DNA from: Cerrena zonata
Lineage: Eukaryota; Basidiomycota; Agaricomycetes; Polyporales; Cerrenaceae
Assembly (NCBI GenBank): GCA_038087015.1
Contig: JASBNA010000019.1
Location: 310,001-374,000, forward strand
DNA: 64,000 nucleotides
Direction of reading: 5' to 3'
A program made the translations under genes and the position numbers. Below the pieces are notes generated by a model. That model was not told the DNA's origin. It saw only the letters and a program-made list of their open reading frames with translations, and searched no databases. This document shows, piece by piece, positions 13,010 to 24,343 of this stretch. The stretch's first letter is position 1, and every line of letters starts with the position of its first letter.

Positions 13010-14407
13010 TTAAACAGGGCGGGATAACCAGATTCGTCTGGTTGTCGAGTTTTCTAAAGGCCCCACAAATTCTGGCATATCCAAGTCACGGAGATGTTTG
13101 AATTTGTCGTAGAAATGACTGCCAAGCAATGTTATATCGCTAGTGGATTCCTCCGCAGGGAGATAGATACTAACGGATCGGACCGCGGAAAAAGCACTGG
13201 TAAGTGCAAGGAGAAGCTTGAATCCCACATCATGACCCTCGTTATACCATGTCCTGATAGTGATGTTTAGAACAGGGGAACTATCTGTAGACTCGTGCAT
13301 AATGGACGGGATGGACTGTGACCACCCTTTCAGTGAGAATTCATATATACTCTTGTGTGTGTCGGTGTCTATACCTATGCTTGCTGAGGTGATAACATGC
13401 CACGGTATGCTGGGGGTGGTGATGATGGCGGAAGAAATGAGTTCGATATCTTCGTCGTGTAGTGGTGGCATGGATTGAAAAACACTGATGTCCAGTTTAC
13501 GCGGAGCAATAGCTCCGGACGTAAGGACTGAAACAATAGACGTCAAGTCGCCAGTGGCCTTGAAGTAAGTAAGTGGTTTTACTTGCGGCGATAAGTGAGA
13601 GCGGTAGAGATCGTTGAGTGAAGGATTAGATATGAATTTGGAAGCATCAAGCTCCAAAACATCGAGTTGAGGGAGGCGTCGGATTAGGGGAACCAAGAAG
13701 GACAAACCACCCTCACGGTTCTCTTCCTCATTTGACTGCCAAGGCACGCTCCGACCTTGCCATCCGTATATCCTTAACCTTGTCAAGAAACGATGGGATA
13801 TGTGAGACATCCATGCTGATCCTCCGCCCTTCCTGAGGTGGATGGCTAGGGATTCTAAGTTTGGTGAGCGATCGAGAAGTCCCTTCAATGCCTCGTCACT
13901 CGGTTGAGGATTATGCGGTTCCATGTATGTATACGATAACGACTTCAGATTAGGTAATGTTGGTCCTAATGGGAAACGCGAGTACAACTGTGTGTACACC
14001 CTAAGAGATACGACGCGTTGTAGATGGGGTAAAGCCGCTTTCCACCGGTTGTTGGTACAGGTCAGACGTCCAACAATTCGTAATGGAGCCTGCCTTGAAC
14101 GAGCAAGCCATTTCGAGGTTAAATGACTTTTGGGGCGAGTGAGATCGACATAGGTGAACAGCTCCGTCATTGATAGCGCAACCGAATGCCAGTACCGACA
14201 AACGGATGCAACGCGATACCAACGATAGGGGGATTCCTGAGAGCTGATGCTGTATACCTCAAATCGAAAATATTCGGTACACATATGCATGTACAGCTTG
14301 AATATTTCACCGAGGAGTTCTGGGGGTAAGAGAGCATTGATCAGCGCGATATGCATATTATATTGTTGAGAAATTGTCTTGAACGGATGCGACCTGAGAT
14401 CATTCAT
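13010..14407 (-). CDS. F-box-like protein A with leucine-rich C-terminal region
   Basis: A single open frame of 465 residues from the chosen ATG at 14407; the frame stays open further upstream without another ATG, so a spliced first exon is possible. The F-box reads LINALLPPELLGEIFKLYM (about residues 23-41), followed by the family signature RWYRVASVCRYWHSVALSM. The remainder shows LRR-like segments such as NLESLAIHLRKG and LPQLDVLELDA. A shared family element SLKGWSQSIPSIMH lies near residue 370. F-box proteins recruit substrates to SCF (Skp1-Cullin-F-box) ubiquitin ligases. It is the nearest relative of F-box B at 24.4-26.2 kb, but ends about 95 residues earlier relative to that paralog. 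Confidence 0.85.
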   Translation of the reverse strand: MNDLRSHPFKTISQQYNMHIALINALLPPELLGEIFKLYMHMCTEYFRFEVYSISSQESPYRWYRVASVCRYWHSVALSMTELFTYVDLTRPKSHLTSKWLARSRQAPLRIVGRLTCTNNRWKAALPHLQRVVSLRVYTQLYSRFPLGPTLPNLKSLSYTYMEPHNPQPSDEALKGLLDRSPNLESLAIHLRKGGGSAWMSHISHRFLTRLRIYGWQGRSVPWQSNEEENREGGLSFLVPLIRRLPQLDVLELDASKFISNPSLNDLYRSHLSPQVKPLTYFKATGDLTSIVSVLTSGAIAPRKLDISVFQSMPPLHDEDIELISSAIITTPSIPWHVITSASIGIDTDTHKSIYEFSLKGWSQSIPSIMHESTDSSPVLNITIRTWYNEGHDVGFKLLLALTSAFSAVRSVSIYLPAEESTSDITLLGSHFYDKFKHLRDLDMPEFVGPLENSTTRRIWLSRPV

Positions 14408-15055
14408 AAGAAGCAGGGGACGGTAGAAGGGATTCGTTAAGCCAGGGCAAAGGCTTCTAGATATACACAATCTTTCCGCTTAGTGAGGTCTCCAGAATTG
14501 AAGACTTACACGTACGATCTATGATCAAAGAGGGGAATGCATGTGTACACGCTTTTAAACGCAGGTACAATGGGAATTGCTGTGAAGTGAGCTTGTCCGA
14601 GACCAGTGCTTGAAGTCTTATAAGTGCGCAGCGTTTCCTTGGAACGTGGTACCAACGTTCACTCTGATGATTAGTAATGCTCATAGTGTAGAATGGAAGT
14701 AACAGTATTCTCCGGCATAAGCTTTCATTTCCTCTAATAGTATTAGGAATCAATCAGCACATGTCGAAGCATACGGTTACGTCCAGACAGCGGTGTATGG
14801 AAACCGGATCGTCGTTTCTAAAACATTGGTGTACAGACTTCCGAGAGGCTTAACGTGGTGGCCCAGAGGGAGACAGATAAGGGCAACAGCGGAAATGAAA
14901 AGTGGCCTTCAGAACACCTCCGGGTCCATTTCTGGAAGAATAAGATACACATGATAATAACAACACGAAACTTACAATCCGAGCCTACAAGATAATAGCA
15001 CATTATAAATCGTCCGAGGGTATCATGATGTTGTACAAGCCGTGTCGAGAATAGG
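14408..15055. other. Intergenic stretch upstream of F-box A
   Basis: About 650 bases between two minus-strand genes. A GTAAGT donor at about 14510 and an AG acceptor at about 14459 could splice an upstream exon onto F-box A, but no ATG was found in the frame that would be required. Nothing else was recognised. Confidence 0.4.
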
Positions 15056-15884
15056 CTATACGTCTTCATAGAAGACGCACTGGGCATATTCAGGGAGCTC
15101 TGAACCCTCTTCCGTCATGAGAATATCTCGAATCTGAAAATGCACGTTGAGCACAGGGATACATAGAATAAATAGGCTCGACAAGCGTACCTCGGGAGGT
15201 GGTTTGAGACCAAGAGCATCTGCTCTAGTCCAACGTTCCAGGCGTGTGACACCAATGCACGGTCCATATTCGTAAGACCTGAGGAGCGATTAGTACATTC
15301 AAGAGGATAGGGAGTACTGAGACATACAGATCAAATACGTGAAGGATTTCATGGATTTTGTTCTGCCCTTCGCTGTGGACTATCGAGAGGATCAACCTGA
15401 CGTTAAATTTGGATGTAGATGGGAACTTACTAGGTTTCACACCTCCTGATCTTCCCTTTGCCTGGTTGTATGCGCTTTGCCAACGCTTTTCCTTCACATT
15501 CAACTTTGGTCGTTTCACCGGCTCCTCGGGTTGATCTGTCTTCTCATCCGAGACATTCTCGAGGGAAGTCCTAGATTTGAAAATAGTCTTCCTCTTCTCT
15601 CCATCTTTCAACTCAGCTTCGTCGTCATCAAGCTTACGCTTTTTCGAAATGGATAGCTCAGTCGACGGCGACCGCTTATCGAGCTTTTCATCAAGAACGA
15701 TGTTCCCATCATCGTCAGAGTCCTCGACGACAATGGGGACGTTCGAAGGTTTTGACCTTCCCTTCTTTTCGAGCGTAGTTCCTGAATTGGCTCGCTTGAC
15801 GCTAAAGTTCAACTTCCCCTGCTTCATAGGTGGGGTTGTTTTCTGCTTGGAGGCTGTATTCGGAGATTTAGATTGAGGAGGCAT
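15056..15884 (-). CDS. DNA polymerase delta subunit 4 (Cdm1/p12 homolog)
   Basis: Four exons (15431-15884, 15328-15379, 15191-15278, 15056-15133) join in frame to 223 residues. The C-terminal half carries the conserved subunit-4 core: KIHEILHVFDLSYEYGPCIG, then VTRLERWTRADALGLKPPPE, then IRDIL and a tyrosine-rich acidic end. This small subunit stabilises the polymerase delta holoenzyme at the replication fork; fission yeast Cdm1 and human p12 are homologs, and budding yeast lacks it. The first 120 residues are Lys/Ser/Asp-rich and disordered, with KQGKLNFSVKR near residue 21 in the place of the PCNA-binding motif, though it is not a perfect PIP box. A basic KRKLDDDE patch may act in nuclear import. 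It is longer than human p12 (107 aa). Confidence 0.88.
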
Positions 15885-16005
15885 TATGACTGGAAGTATT
15901 GTTTAGGATTGGACGTTGAAGTCCGAGTGTAAGTTAGCCGCAGCACTGCCACACAATACTCGGTATCATAACGATATTGAAACTGCATCATGTAGGCGCT
16001 CAATA

Positions 16006-16019
16006 GGTTGAATTCAACC
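16006..16019. repeat. Perfect 14-base palindrome GGTTGAATTCAACC
   Basis: A perfect inverted repeat about 120 bases upstream of the POLD4 start. It contains the TTGAA/TTCAA core seen at other intergenic sites in this window. Confidence 0.6.
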
Positions 16020-16954
16020 GTTGTTATCCAATTTGCTTGAAAGTGATTTCACTGTCACATTTCTATTTCGAGTGAATTCTGGACCTCACTAGTGTGAAGA
16101 TAACACGAACCACCCAGTGTGTTTGTGGAGTACTGAGTAGGCCGGCACGAGCTTTCTCTCAACGATTTGTATCACCACCGGACTCAAATTGTCATACTCT
16201 GAAACCTGACAACTGACCGCGGTTACCATACATCGTAGGCTAACGCAGGACCGTTTGAATACGTTCCAAGCTGCGCTATGGGGCCGGTTTTCGAGGTCAG
16301 CTGGTATTTCAATTTCGCGCGTCCATTCGGAACCTTCCCTGCCTGTAATATATTGACCCGTTCCCCAGAGCGCGGCGCTCTGCAGTAGTGCAGCTTTCCC
16401 CAAACTAGTCGCTGGGCAGGGCCTCCTATTCAGAGCTATATGAATGGAGAAAGATACCACTAAGCCCGAGCCTCGGAGGGTACACAGAAATACTTTACTT
16501 TACGCACTGAGTCCATACGAATCAAGGCGAGATCTAGGTACGTTCGATGAAAGTATTTATACTCAAGCGCATTCGTGGATGAGTTCTAATGCAATCGTAC
16601 TATATAGAAAATCCAGGTAGGACCAGATCATGTCATATCCGAACGCCCAACCACCTTCTTCCTCGAGAACTCGTACATCCGTAGTGAACTTTTTGCCCGC
16701 TTATCCGCGCTAAGGACCTGAGGGCAACTACCTCTCATGTGTGCCTTTGAAGAACGTTTGGGGAGACAATAATTGTACCAATCACACATGCTCACACGTC
16801 TCCGCGCTCGGCGAACAGCTGATGTCGTCGTTCTGACACTGCATGTTCGTTTACGCGTGTGCAGAATGCTTGTCCTATAGACGTGACGCCGTCAGGCCCA
16901 ATCGGAAGTCTTCGCATATGTCCTGGTTGGACTTCCCTCTGTCAAACTCCGAGT

Positions 16955-16966
16955 CAAGTATAAAAA
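16955..16966 (+). promoter_or_regulatory. TATA box of lipase 1
   Basis: The sequence AGTATAAAAAG about 95 bases upstream of the lipase 1 start codon is a good TATA match at the expected distance. The assignment rests on sequence and position only. Confidence 0.5.
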
Positions 16967-17055
16967 GACAATGGTTTCAGTGAGCGATGTAAGTGGGCTC
17001 GCTTTGTCTCTGCTGAGGACTCTGGGTATCTTCCTCCTTCACGATCCTGCACATC

Positions 17056-18357
17056 ATGACTTCAAGCTTGTTTTACTTGGTGCAAACCTTCTTGGCTCTG
17101 ATTGTCAGCGTCCAAGCTCTACCCACTCCAGAGCTGGAATCACGACAAGCTATCACGACCCTCAGCACGGCACAGATTGCTGCATTCAAGCCCTTTACGT
17201 TGTACGCTAGCACGGGTTATTGCAAGCCTGCTCAGACTGCCAACTGGACGTGTGGTGCCAACTGTAACGCGAACCCTACCTTCCAACCCGTCGCCTCCGG
17301 AGGTGACGGCGACGTGACTCAGTTTTGTGAGTGTAACATCGACTTGGCTGAATGGAAGATGATCTATGATCTGACATGTCCATGCGTGCAAAGGGTATGT
17401 CGGCTTCGATCCAACATTGAAGACCGTTATTGTTTCCCACCAAGGGACAGACACAAGCAAACTGTAGGTCGGCATGAACGGAACCGTAAAATCAACGTCC
17501 GCTTAACCACCATATATTAATTGCAGCCTGCCCTTGCTCACCGACATTGATATCATTCAAGAACCCTTGGATTCGTCGCTTTTCCCAGGCATCGGTTCGT
17601 CGGTCAAAGTGCACTCGGGATTCCGTGGCGCTCAGTCAAGGTGTGTTAGTCATTCAGCTCGTACACGTTCTTTAGGGCAACGTTGACCTTGTTCTTCTAC
17701 GCCGTAGAGCGGCACGACCCGTGCTTGCTGCCGTACAAACAGCTCTGTCTAGGTTCAATGCGACCCAGGTTACGATAACAGGTCACTCACTAGGTTTGAA
17801 TCTCATTACATCATTTAAACTTTTCATTCAGGCGTATTGATACATTATTTTGTTTGATTATGAAGGAGGTGCAATTGCTTTGCTTGATGCCGTCTATCTA
17901 CCTTTGCATCTGCCGGCGACCGTCACATTCAAGACATTTACATATGGAATGCCCAGGGTAAGTCTATCCGATTTCATTAAACGTCGGTTGCCTGTTCTAA
18001 TTTTGAATGTTCGGGAAGGTTGGTAACCAAGCATTTGCAGACTATGTCGATGCACACGTCACGTCGCTAAGCCATGTCAACAATAAGAAAGATGTCGTGC
18101 CAATCCTTCCTGGCAGATTCCTAGGTTTCCACCATCCTTCCGGCGAAGTCCATATCACTGAGTCTAATGCTTGGGACGCGTGTCCTGGTATGTCATTATT
18201 TGATATTGTTGACAAATTTAATGCTAATCAATCTAATAATCTGACAGGCCAAGATAATACCAACAGTCAGTGTATCATTGGTACCGTCCCTAACATTTTC
18301 GAAGGTGACGAAAGTGATCACGATGGCCCATACGATGGAGTTTTAATGGGTTGCTAG
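17056..18357 (+). CDS. Secreted class 3 lipase (lipase 1)
   Basis: A spliced gene of about 300 residues. The start at 17056 gives a signal peptide (MTSSLFYLVQTFLALIVSVQ, then ALPTPELESRQ, a likely propeptide end). Next come WTCGANCNANPTFQPVASGG and FWYVGFDPTLKTVIVSHQGT. The nucleophile elbow is TITGHSLGGAIALLDA, split by an intron with an unusual GTTTGA donor at 17794. The catalytic Asp is in NNKKDVVPILPGRFLGF and the His in SDHDGPYDGVLMGC at the C-terminus. The fold is that of Rhizomucor-type triacylglycerol or feruloyl-esterase-like lipases, acting outside the cell on lipid esters. Introns are at about 17328-17393, 17482-17526, 17641-17708, 17794-17867, 17959-18019 and 18190-18247. A paralog lies at 40134-41379. 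Confidence 0.92.
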
Positions 18358-18507
18358 AATGACTTGACGCACTGCTATCAAAAAGTGTAAATTATAATGT
18401 ATCTTTACCTGGATCAGGAAAATGCCAATCACGTCTTGAGAATGTCCGTATGGGAGAGGTATCGTGTGATTCTATATCTAAACGTTTTGTTATATCTACG
18501 AGGTATT

Positions 18508-19841
18508 CTAAGGATTCCAGAACCCGTTCCACGGCTGCATCTCTCTAAACTCCACTTCCTTTGTTCCACGAATGATATCTTGTCCCTGAATTAATCTCAG
18601 TTCCCTCCCCCTCATGCGTTTGATCTTCCTCATCGGCTCTTTAACATCTAACTCTTCATCTGTGGGCAATCTTTCCTCTTCAGGCAGCGATCGGGCATGT
18701 TCATGTGTTAAGGATAGTATCCCGTGCGTTTTAGTAAGAGCTTGAGAAGCAGCAGCAGATACCGGACTATGCTTTATATCCGAATCGGTGATAGCTTCAT
18801 AGTGTGCCAAAACGAGGGCCGAGAAAAGATCTCCGACACCAGAGAAATAGCCCGGTATTGTGGGAACTGCACATGCGTGGATCGTGGACGATCTCGAGTT
18901 GGGATTTTCGGCAGATGAAGAAATACAAAGGAGGAATCCATCGTCTGAAGTAGTGCTTGGTCGGATATTTTCAGGTAAACATTCCTGGAGCCAATCTCGA
19001 AGTGGGATGGAACTGATGACGATGTTTGGGACCTTATATTCTTCATGTAAAATACGCAGGGCCTTGCGTAATGAAGGTAGATCGGACATGCAGGTATCAG
19101 TCAGGACTCTATGGATTAAAAAGATAAGTTTTATATAACTGTTTTGAGCCTATCAAAATACGCACTCAACCTCGAACCAATTGGGTGTGATTATAGTGGA
19201 GAACGGAAGCATCGACCGGTATATAGGGATAACGTCCGCGGCGACATATAGCTTTCCGGCGTCACCGAGTACAGCTATAAAAAGAACAAAGTTCAGGTTG
19301 TAACCTGGCGCAAACCTTTTTTATTTACGTACGGTCCAATAGGTAAACCAACGTGGGCTTTCGCTCGCGGAGCTGCGTTACACGTTGTTTCACAGTGAAC
19401 AATGCTTCTGCTCCAGGAATATATCCTAGGTACAGAGTATTTAGAGCTGCTGTTAAGCTCATTAAAACGAATAGAAGTACCTGTCAGAAGTCTTTCGGGC
19501 TTTAGCAGCCCATTAGCTTCCATAACCTCAAATATTGCGTTGAGGTCTGTCGCTGTCGCTCTTGGACCACCAAAGTATCCATATCCTATAAAAATGCTAT
19601 TAAATGAAATTCGACTGCATACAATCACCAAAGAACTCACCAGAGTGGTTAGAGAAGTTTACTGTATTCACTACCTAAATGAGTCATCCTGTTTTCAGAA
19701 GGTGAGCATACACTCTGAAATATCATCAGGACTTACATCGACGTCATAATCCAAGCATTGAAGAGGAAAGACAGCAGCTTTGCCTCCCACATATCCAAAG
19801 GCTACGTGAGATTGTATGCTGAGCACTCGGCCTTTCGACAT
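18508..19841 (-). CDS. Pyridoxal kinase
   Basis: This spliced minus-strand gene starts at 19841 with [20 protein letters not shown], the classic pyridoxal kinase N-terminus. It continues with [32 protein letters not shown], the central VYLLDPVMGD(A)[11 protein letters not shown] and [13 protein letters not shown], and the catalytic anion-hole motif [15 protein letters not shown] near the C-terminal third. It phosphorylates pyridoxal, pyridoxine and pyridoxamine to give vitamin B6 coenzyme in the cytosol. The C-terminal end carries a basic [18 protein letters not shown] segment that matches fungal family members. It ends 150 bases beyond the convergent lipase 1 stop. Confidence 0.93.
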
Positions 19842-20365
19842 CGTACTAGATGGTCGCGTGTGATCAAGTAATAAGCGCCTGTGTGTTTGGAGGTTATGCT
19901 AAGCGCTCGAAGGAGCGTTCGTTGACTCAGCTTGACAAATTGTTTCCGCTTTCTGTCAATGCTCGCTAATTGGAAGGATGTATTGGTATTATGTGTCTTG
20001 TCACTCCTTCTTTATTACCCCGACAAAGATTTTACCCTGTCGACCCATAATTAAACCAGACTTGTAAGAGAGTGTGATAAAGATACCACATCTGGTGAGA
20101 TAGAGGAGCATTGTACATGCGTTATGACTGGAAGTCTGCGAAGAAAATATCTGATTTAATTAAAGAGATGTAGCAGTAGAAGTGCAACGTTGAGAGGGAG
20201 GAATGAACTTTCTGTACCTGATAATTACCGAGCGCGAACTTGGACACCTTCCTAAAAGGATAGCGCACCTCTTACGTAAGACGATATTGCATGGAGGGAC
20301 GCGCTGCAGAAGCACAGGCAAGCAGTGGACAATAACTTGGGCTTGAACAACTTTACGAGTATACA
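19842..20365. other. Divergent promoter region of pyridoxal kinase and ARP2
   Basis: About 520 bases between two divergent housekeeping genes. No recognisable coding motif was seen; the region presumably holds both promoters. Confidence 0.5.
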
Positions 20366-21927
20366 ATGGCATCGGATCCTCAGTACCCATCGTTGTCGAC
20401 AACGGTACCGGTGTGAGTAATGCTGTCTCTCTAAAATCAACATACAAGTTGATGCTGAACGTCTCAAGTAGTTCGTCAAAGTCGGATATGCAGGATCCAA
20501 CTTTCCAGAGCATGGTAATATATGATCGACCTATACCCATCTTCTGATGGTATCTAATAAGGTATTACTTACGTTGTAGTATTCCCTCTATTGTCGGTCG
20601 ACCTATTCTCGAGCGGAAGAACGAGTAGGGTCAGCAATAATCAAGGATGTCATGTTTGGCGACGAGGCTGCGGAGAACCGAAACTACTTGCAAGTCACTC
20701 AACCTATGGAACATGGTATCATCAGGAATTGGGACGATATGAAGCTGCTTTGGAACTATACCTTTGATGAGAAACTCCAAGTCAATACACAAGGGAGGAA
20801 GGTCCTACTGACAGAACCTCCCATGAATCCCAAGGCCAATCGACAACGGATGTGTCAGGTTATGATTGAGGAGTATGGCTTCGGAGGAGTATACGTGGCT
20901 ATCCAAGCTGTTTTGACACTATATGCGCAGGGTATGTCTCGAAATTATCTTTAAAGCCGCCTATATGCTAGGTATCCATTAACACAACTGATCCCTTTAT
21001 GTTGGTAGGTCTGACAACTGGTGTCGTCGTGGACAGTGGAGACGGTGTTACACATATTGTTCCCGTGTACGATGGCTTTGCTCTCCCTCATCTCACCCGA
21101 CGATTGGATATTGCTGGACGAGATGTTACCCGATACTTGATCAAACTCTTGCTTATGCGTGGATATGCTTTCAACCGGACGGCTGATTTCGAGACTGTAC
21201 GGGAGATCAAAGAGAAGTTCTGTTATGTCAGGTCAGTCGTGTCTTCTTATTGAGGTGCTTCGTTAGTGTTGACCTTGCGTTGCGACAGTTATGATCTCGA
21301 TCTCGACACCCGACTTGCAGAGGAGACAACAGTCCTTGTGGAGAGCTACACAGTACGTTGGTTTTACCTCCTTTCGTTCCTCCTTCCACCAAACTTAACA
21401 TCTTATTCCAGCTACCAGACGGCCGAGTGATCAAGATCGGCCAAGAACGATTCGAAGCACCCGAATGCATGTTCCAACCTCACCTAGTCGACGTCGAACA
21501 ACCCGGTGTAGCAGAGATGCTCTTCCAAACGATCCAAAATGCCGCGGTCGATGTGCGTTCTGAACTATACAAACATATCGTGCTTTCTGGCGGTTCGAGT
21601 ATGTACCCTGGTTTGCCCAGTCGATTGGAGAAAGAGATGAAGCAACTCTATCTGACGAGAGTGCTGAATAACGACCCTTCACGGCTGAACGTAGGTTTCC
21701 TCCCGTCTAATAATCAGTCGACAGCATGAAACAATTATTGATGCTTTGTGTTGTAGAAATTCAAGATCAGGATCGAAGATCCACCGCGCAGGAAGCATAT
21801 GGTCTTCCTCGGTGGTGCTGTCTTGGCTGATATCATGAAAAGCAGAGAAGAGTTCTGGATATCGAGGGAGGAGTGGTTTGAACAGGGTGTTCGGTCATTG
21901 GATAAGCTTGGACGAGGAGATAACTAG
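20366..21927 (+). CDS. ARP2: Actin-related protein 2 (Arp2/3 complex subunit)
   Basis: The spliced product follows Arp2 along its whole length. Landmarks are PIVVDNGTG (phosphate loop 1), [129 protein letters not shown], and [20 protein letters not shown]. Arp2 nucleates branched actin filaments as part of the Arp2/3 complex. An anomaly lies at the very start: the ATG at 20366 reads MASDPQ, but the next codons that encode PIVVDNGTG lie in another frame, as if one base were missing near 20383-20384. It is more likely a sequence error or mis-modelled first exon than loss of an essential gene. It is convergent with the Rim2-type carrier. Confidence 0.93.
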
Positions 21928-22405
21928 AATAACCACCTCGCGTAGTGGAAGGAAGGATATGGACTTGATGTTTTCACCTTCAGTAATGTATGAAGTAGAA
22001 ATGGAACCCTTTGAATTTCCTTGCCTATTGGGGATGCGAGTGATTGGTCTCAGTCAATCAAGGTCAATGAGTGGAAACTACTATTATGGTACGTAGTTTT
22101 GGGGATGCAAGGGAAGTACATGGAGTGAATGGTGGTGTAAGCGTGAGGTACGTGAGGTGTATAAGGCGGAGTGAGGATGAGAGTGTATGGATCGTGAATT
22201 ATATCTAGTGCAATGAGAAGGGGGCGTAAGAAGATTATAAGATATACACATAAACATATAAACAGCTAGAGCTAGATGTAATGGATGACGTCGACAATAT
22301 GAGGTTAGGAAAGTGTCCCAGAGCAAACAGCAAGAGCGGGGAGTGTGTGGAAGGGTGGAACGCGAGAAGACTGAGCATGGAGGGGCGTGAGGGTTGTAGG
22401 TCGCA
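21928..22405. other. 3' intergenic stretch between convergent ARP2 and carrier genes
   Basis: About 480 bases that presumably hold both 3' untranslated regions. No coding motif was seen. Confidence 0.5.
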
Positions 22406-23577
22406 TTATAGTCGCAAGATAGATTCGTATACGAAAAACATGACCGCAGCATTGGGAATGACACGCATCATATGCGCACTGAGTCCTCCATACAGTGATG
22501 CAGCGCCTTCTTCCGCAATGACCAATCGTAATGTTTGAACGAGGCCCTTGTACTTGACTTTGCCGTTGACTAGCGGTTGTCTTAGTCGTGTTCGGATAAC
22601 CTGGAGTTAAAGGGTTGAATAAAGAAGGAAGAGTGGTATGATAGGAGGTACTCACTTCGTGGGGATACGTGATAAGAGTAGCGACACTCTTCGCCGTTCC
22701 TGCACTCGCCAGCATACCCACCCACTCCATAGCCCCACCCTTCCCTTCCGGATCCTTGGTAAGTTTTTTCAGCCTCTCATAAAGTGTCCATTGAATCGTC
22801 CCCTCCGCCACGCCCAAGTAACTCGCACTCAGTCCCTTATAGAAGCCTTTAGGTCCCTCTTCTCTAAATATCTTCTTTATCGTATGCCACGAGCCTCCTA
22901 TCACTTTCGGTTTTGACGACGACGACGATGTTTGATGTTGTTGGTCGTGATGTTCAAGTTGTAGCCGTGTTTTGACAACCCATATGGGGTTCGTCGCCGA
23001 TCCAGTGATAATACCAGCCACAGCTGCTGCTGAGAGATGAACCCAGGTGTTTTCGTGTCCGTTGTTAAACTGGTGGGCAATGATTTGCTTGCCGTTTCCG
23101 TATGCCCAGAAGTTTATCGACCGAGCTGGGACGACACCGACAAGTGTAGGTCCGAGACCTTTGAACAAGGCCCGTGGTGATTCCTCCCGGTAGATGTCAC
23201 TGTCAAAGCGAGTCAAGATGGGCTAAAGCACGGGCAATGAGTGACATACCGAAGAATATGACCAGTTTCTACGAAATGGTATAGAATATTATTCGGCCGT
23301 TGTGGAATGACCACCGAACCATTCCCCGCTAGACTGACAGCAGTGTGTTTGAACAAACTTGATTGCAGGCGAGTTTTGACGACATCAAAAGGACTAGTCA
23401 CAATGGCACCACACAAACCACCTGCCCTAGATACCCACCATACCCAAATTAAAAGCCAGGTTAGAACCAATCAACGTGGTTCGAAAAGTGATTAGTGACG
23501 CACCCGCCAGCAACGAAATGCTGCCATGATTTTGCAGGAAGTAAACCGGTTTTTGGTGGTGGGGGTGGAGTAGACAT
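22406..23577 (-). CDS. Mitochondrial carrier, Rim2 / pyrimidine nucleotide type (SLC25A33/36-like)
   Basis: The start at 23577 gives MSTPPPPPKTGLLPAKSWQH then FVAG, and a first intron joins this to GLCGAIVTSPFDVVKTRLQ. Three carrier repeats are visible: PFDVVKTRLQ, PIWVVKTRLQ and PHEVIRTRLR (the last joined over an intron at 22600-22657), each a PxExxKR-type signature of the SLC25 family. Other segments are YREESPRALFKGLGPTLVG, VVPARSINFWAYGNGKQI, YKGLSASYLGVAEGTIQWTL, and the end LSAHMMRVIPNAAVMFFVYE. Rim2-type carriers exchange pyrimidine nucleotides across the inner mitochondrial membrane for mitochondrial DNA and RNA synthesis. The Trp-containing second repeat motif (PIWVVKTRL) is typical of this group and of folate/FAD carriers, which is the main alternative. 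Confidence 0.87.
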
Positions 23578-24343
23578 TTAGAATATATTTTCCGGAGGAA
23601 TTATATGACAAGTAAAGAATATCAATCCTTTTGAGAATGTGGGGTCGACCAAGTCTGGTGGCGAGCGATTTCAGAAAGCATCCGTCTAAATTTCGTAGGC
23701 GTTTCGGCATAGATAAGATAAGATTCTGCGGCAAGATCTTGCAGAAGCCCAAATTAGCACAACTTGAGAGGAACTTCAAGTAGGCTTGGAAGTAAAATCG
23801 CCTCACTCTGAACTTGCACTCACTACTTACTAACACCACAGCGATGTTCATCGCAACTATGTCCAATTAATTACTAGGTCGTGTCACTACAAGTACCGCT
23901 CATACTGGGGGTGTACTGTGCACATATTGATATTTAACAGATGCTGTTGAGTCTGGGCCCAGAGGTACGTTAACAAGCTTTCTGAAATGTCATTTTCTTG
24001 TCTTCACATCTCAGCACGAGATATCAGAGTTCATCATTGGACTAGAGTTCTTACAGAGGGATCTGTATGTATAATCGCGAGTCTGGTTCAAGTAATATCA
24101 ACTAGTCAACCACACCAATATCAGAGGAAATGAAACCTTATATCACAGGGTGTCTGTACTTCCTTCCTCACTTTCATGTGGACAGCGTTTATCATAGAAA
24201 GGCCACCTGCAAGCATTGAAGCTGAAGTGAACGTTGGTGCAACGTTCCAAGTACAAGTACGCAGGCATTGAAACATGCCTGACCACTTCCAGTTTCCGAC
24301 AACAGAAATACCCTCACATACATATTCCCCCAAAGTTTCCTCC
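23578..24343. other. Divergent promoter region of carrier and F-box B
   Basis: About 770 bases with no recognisable gene. Short open frames on the minus strand (24121-24389) show no motif. Confidence 0.45.

Larger units (their letters stand above)
15885..17055. other. Intergenic stretch between divergent POLD4 and lipase 1
   Basis: About 1.2 kb that must hold the two promoters. A TATAAAAAG box at about 16959 lies 97 bases before the lipase ATG. A perfect palindrome sits at 16006-16019. The 123-codon minus-strand frame at 16089-16460 has no recognisable motif. Confidence 0.5.

Noticed and set aside
16089..16460. A 123-codon minus-strand frame
   Set aside because: Composition looks random, no motif, and it lies in the divergent promoter region.
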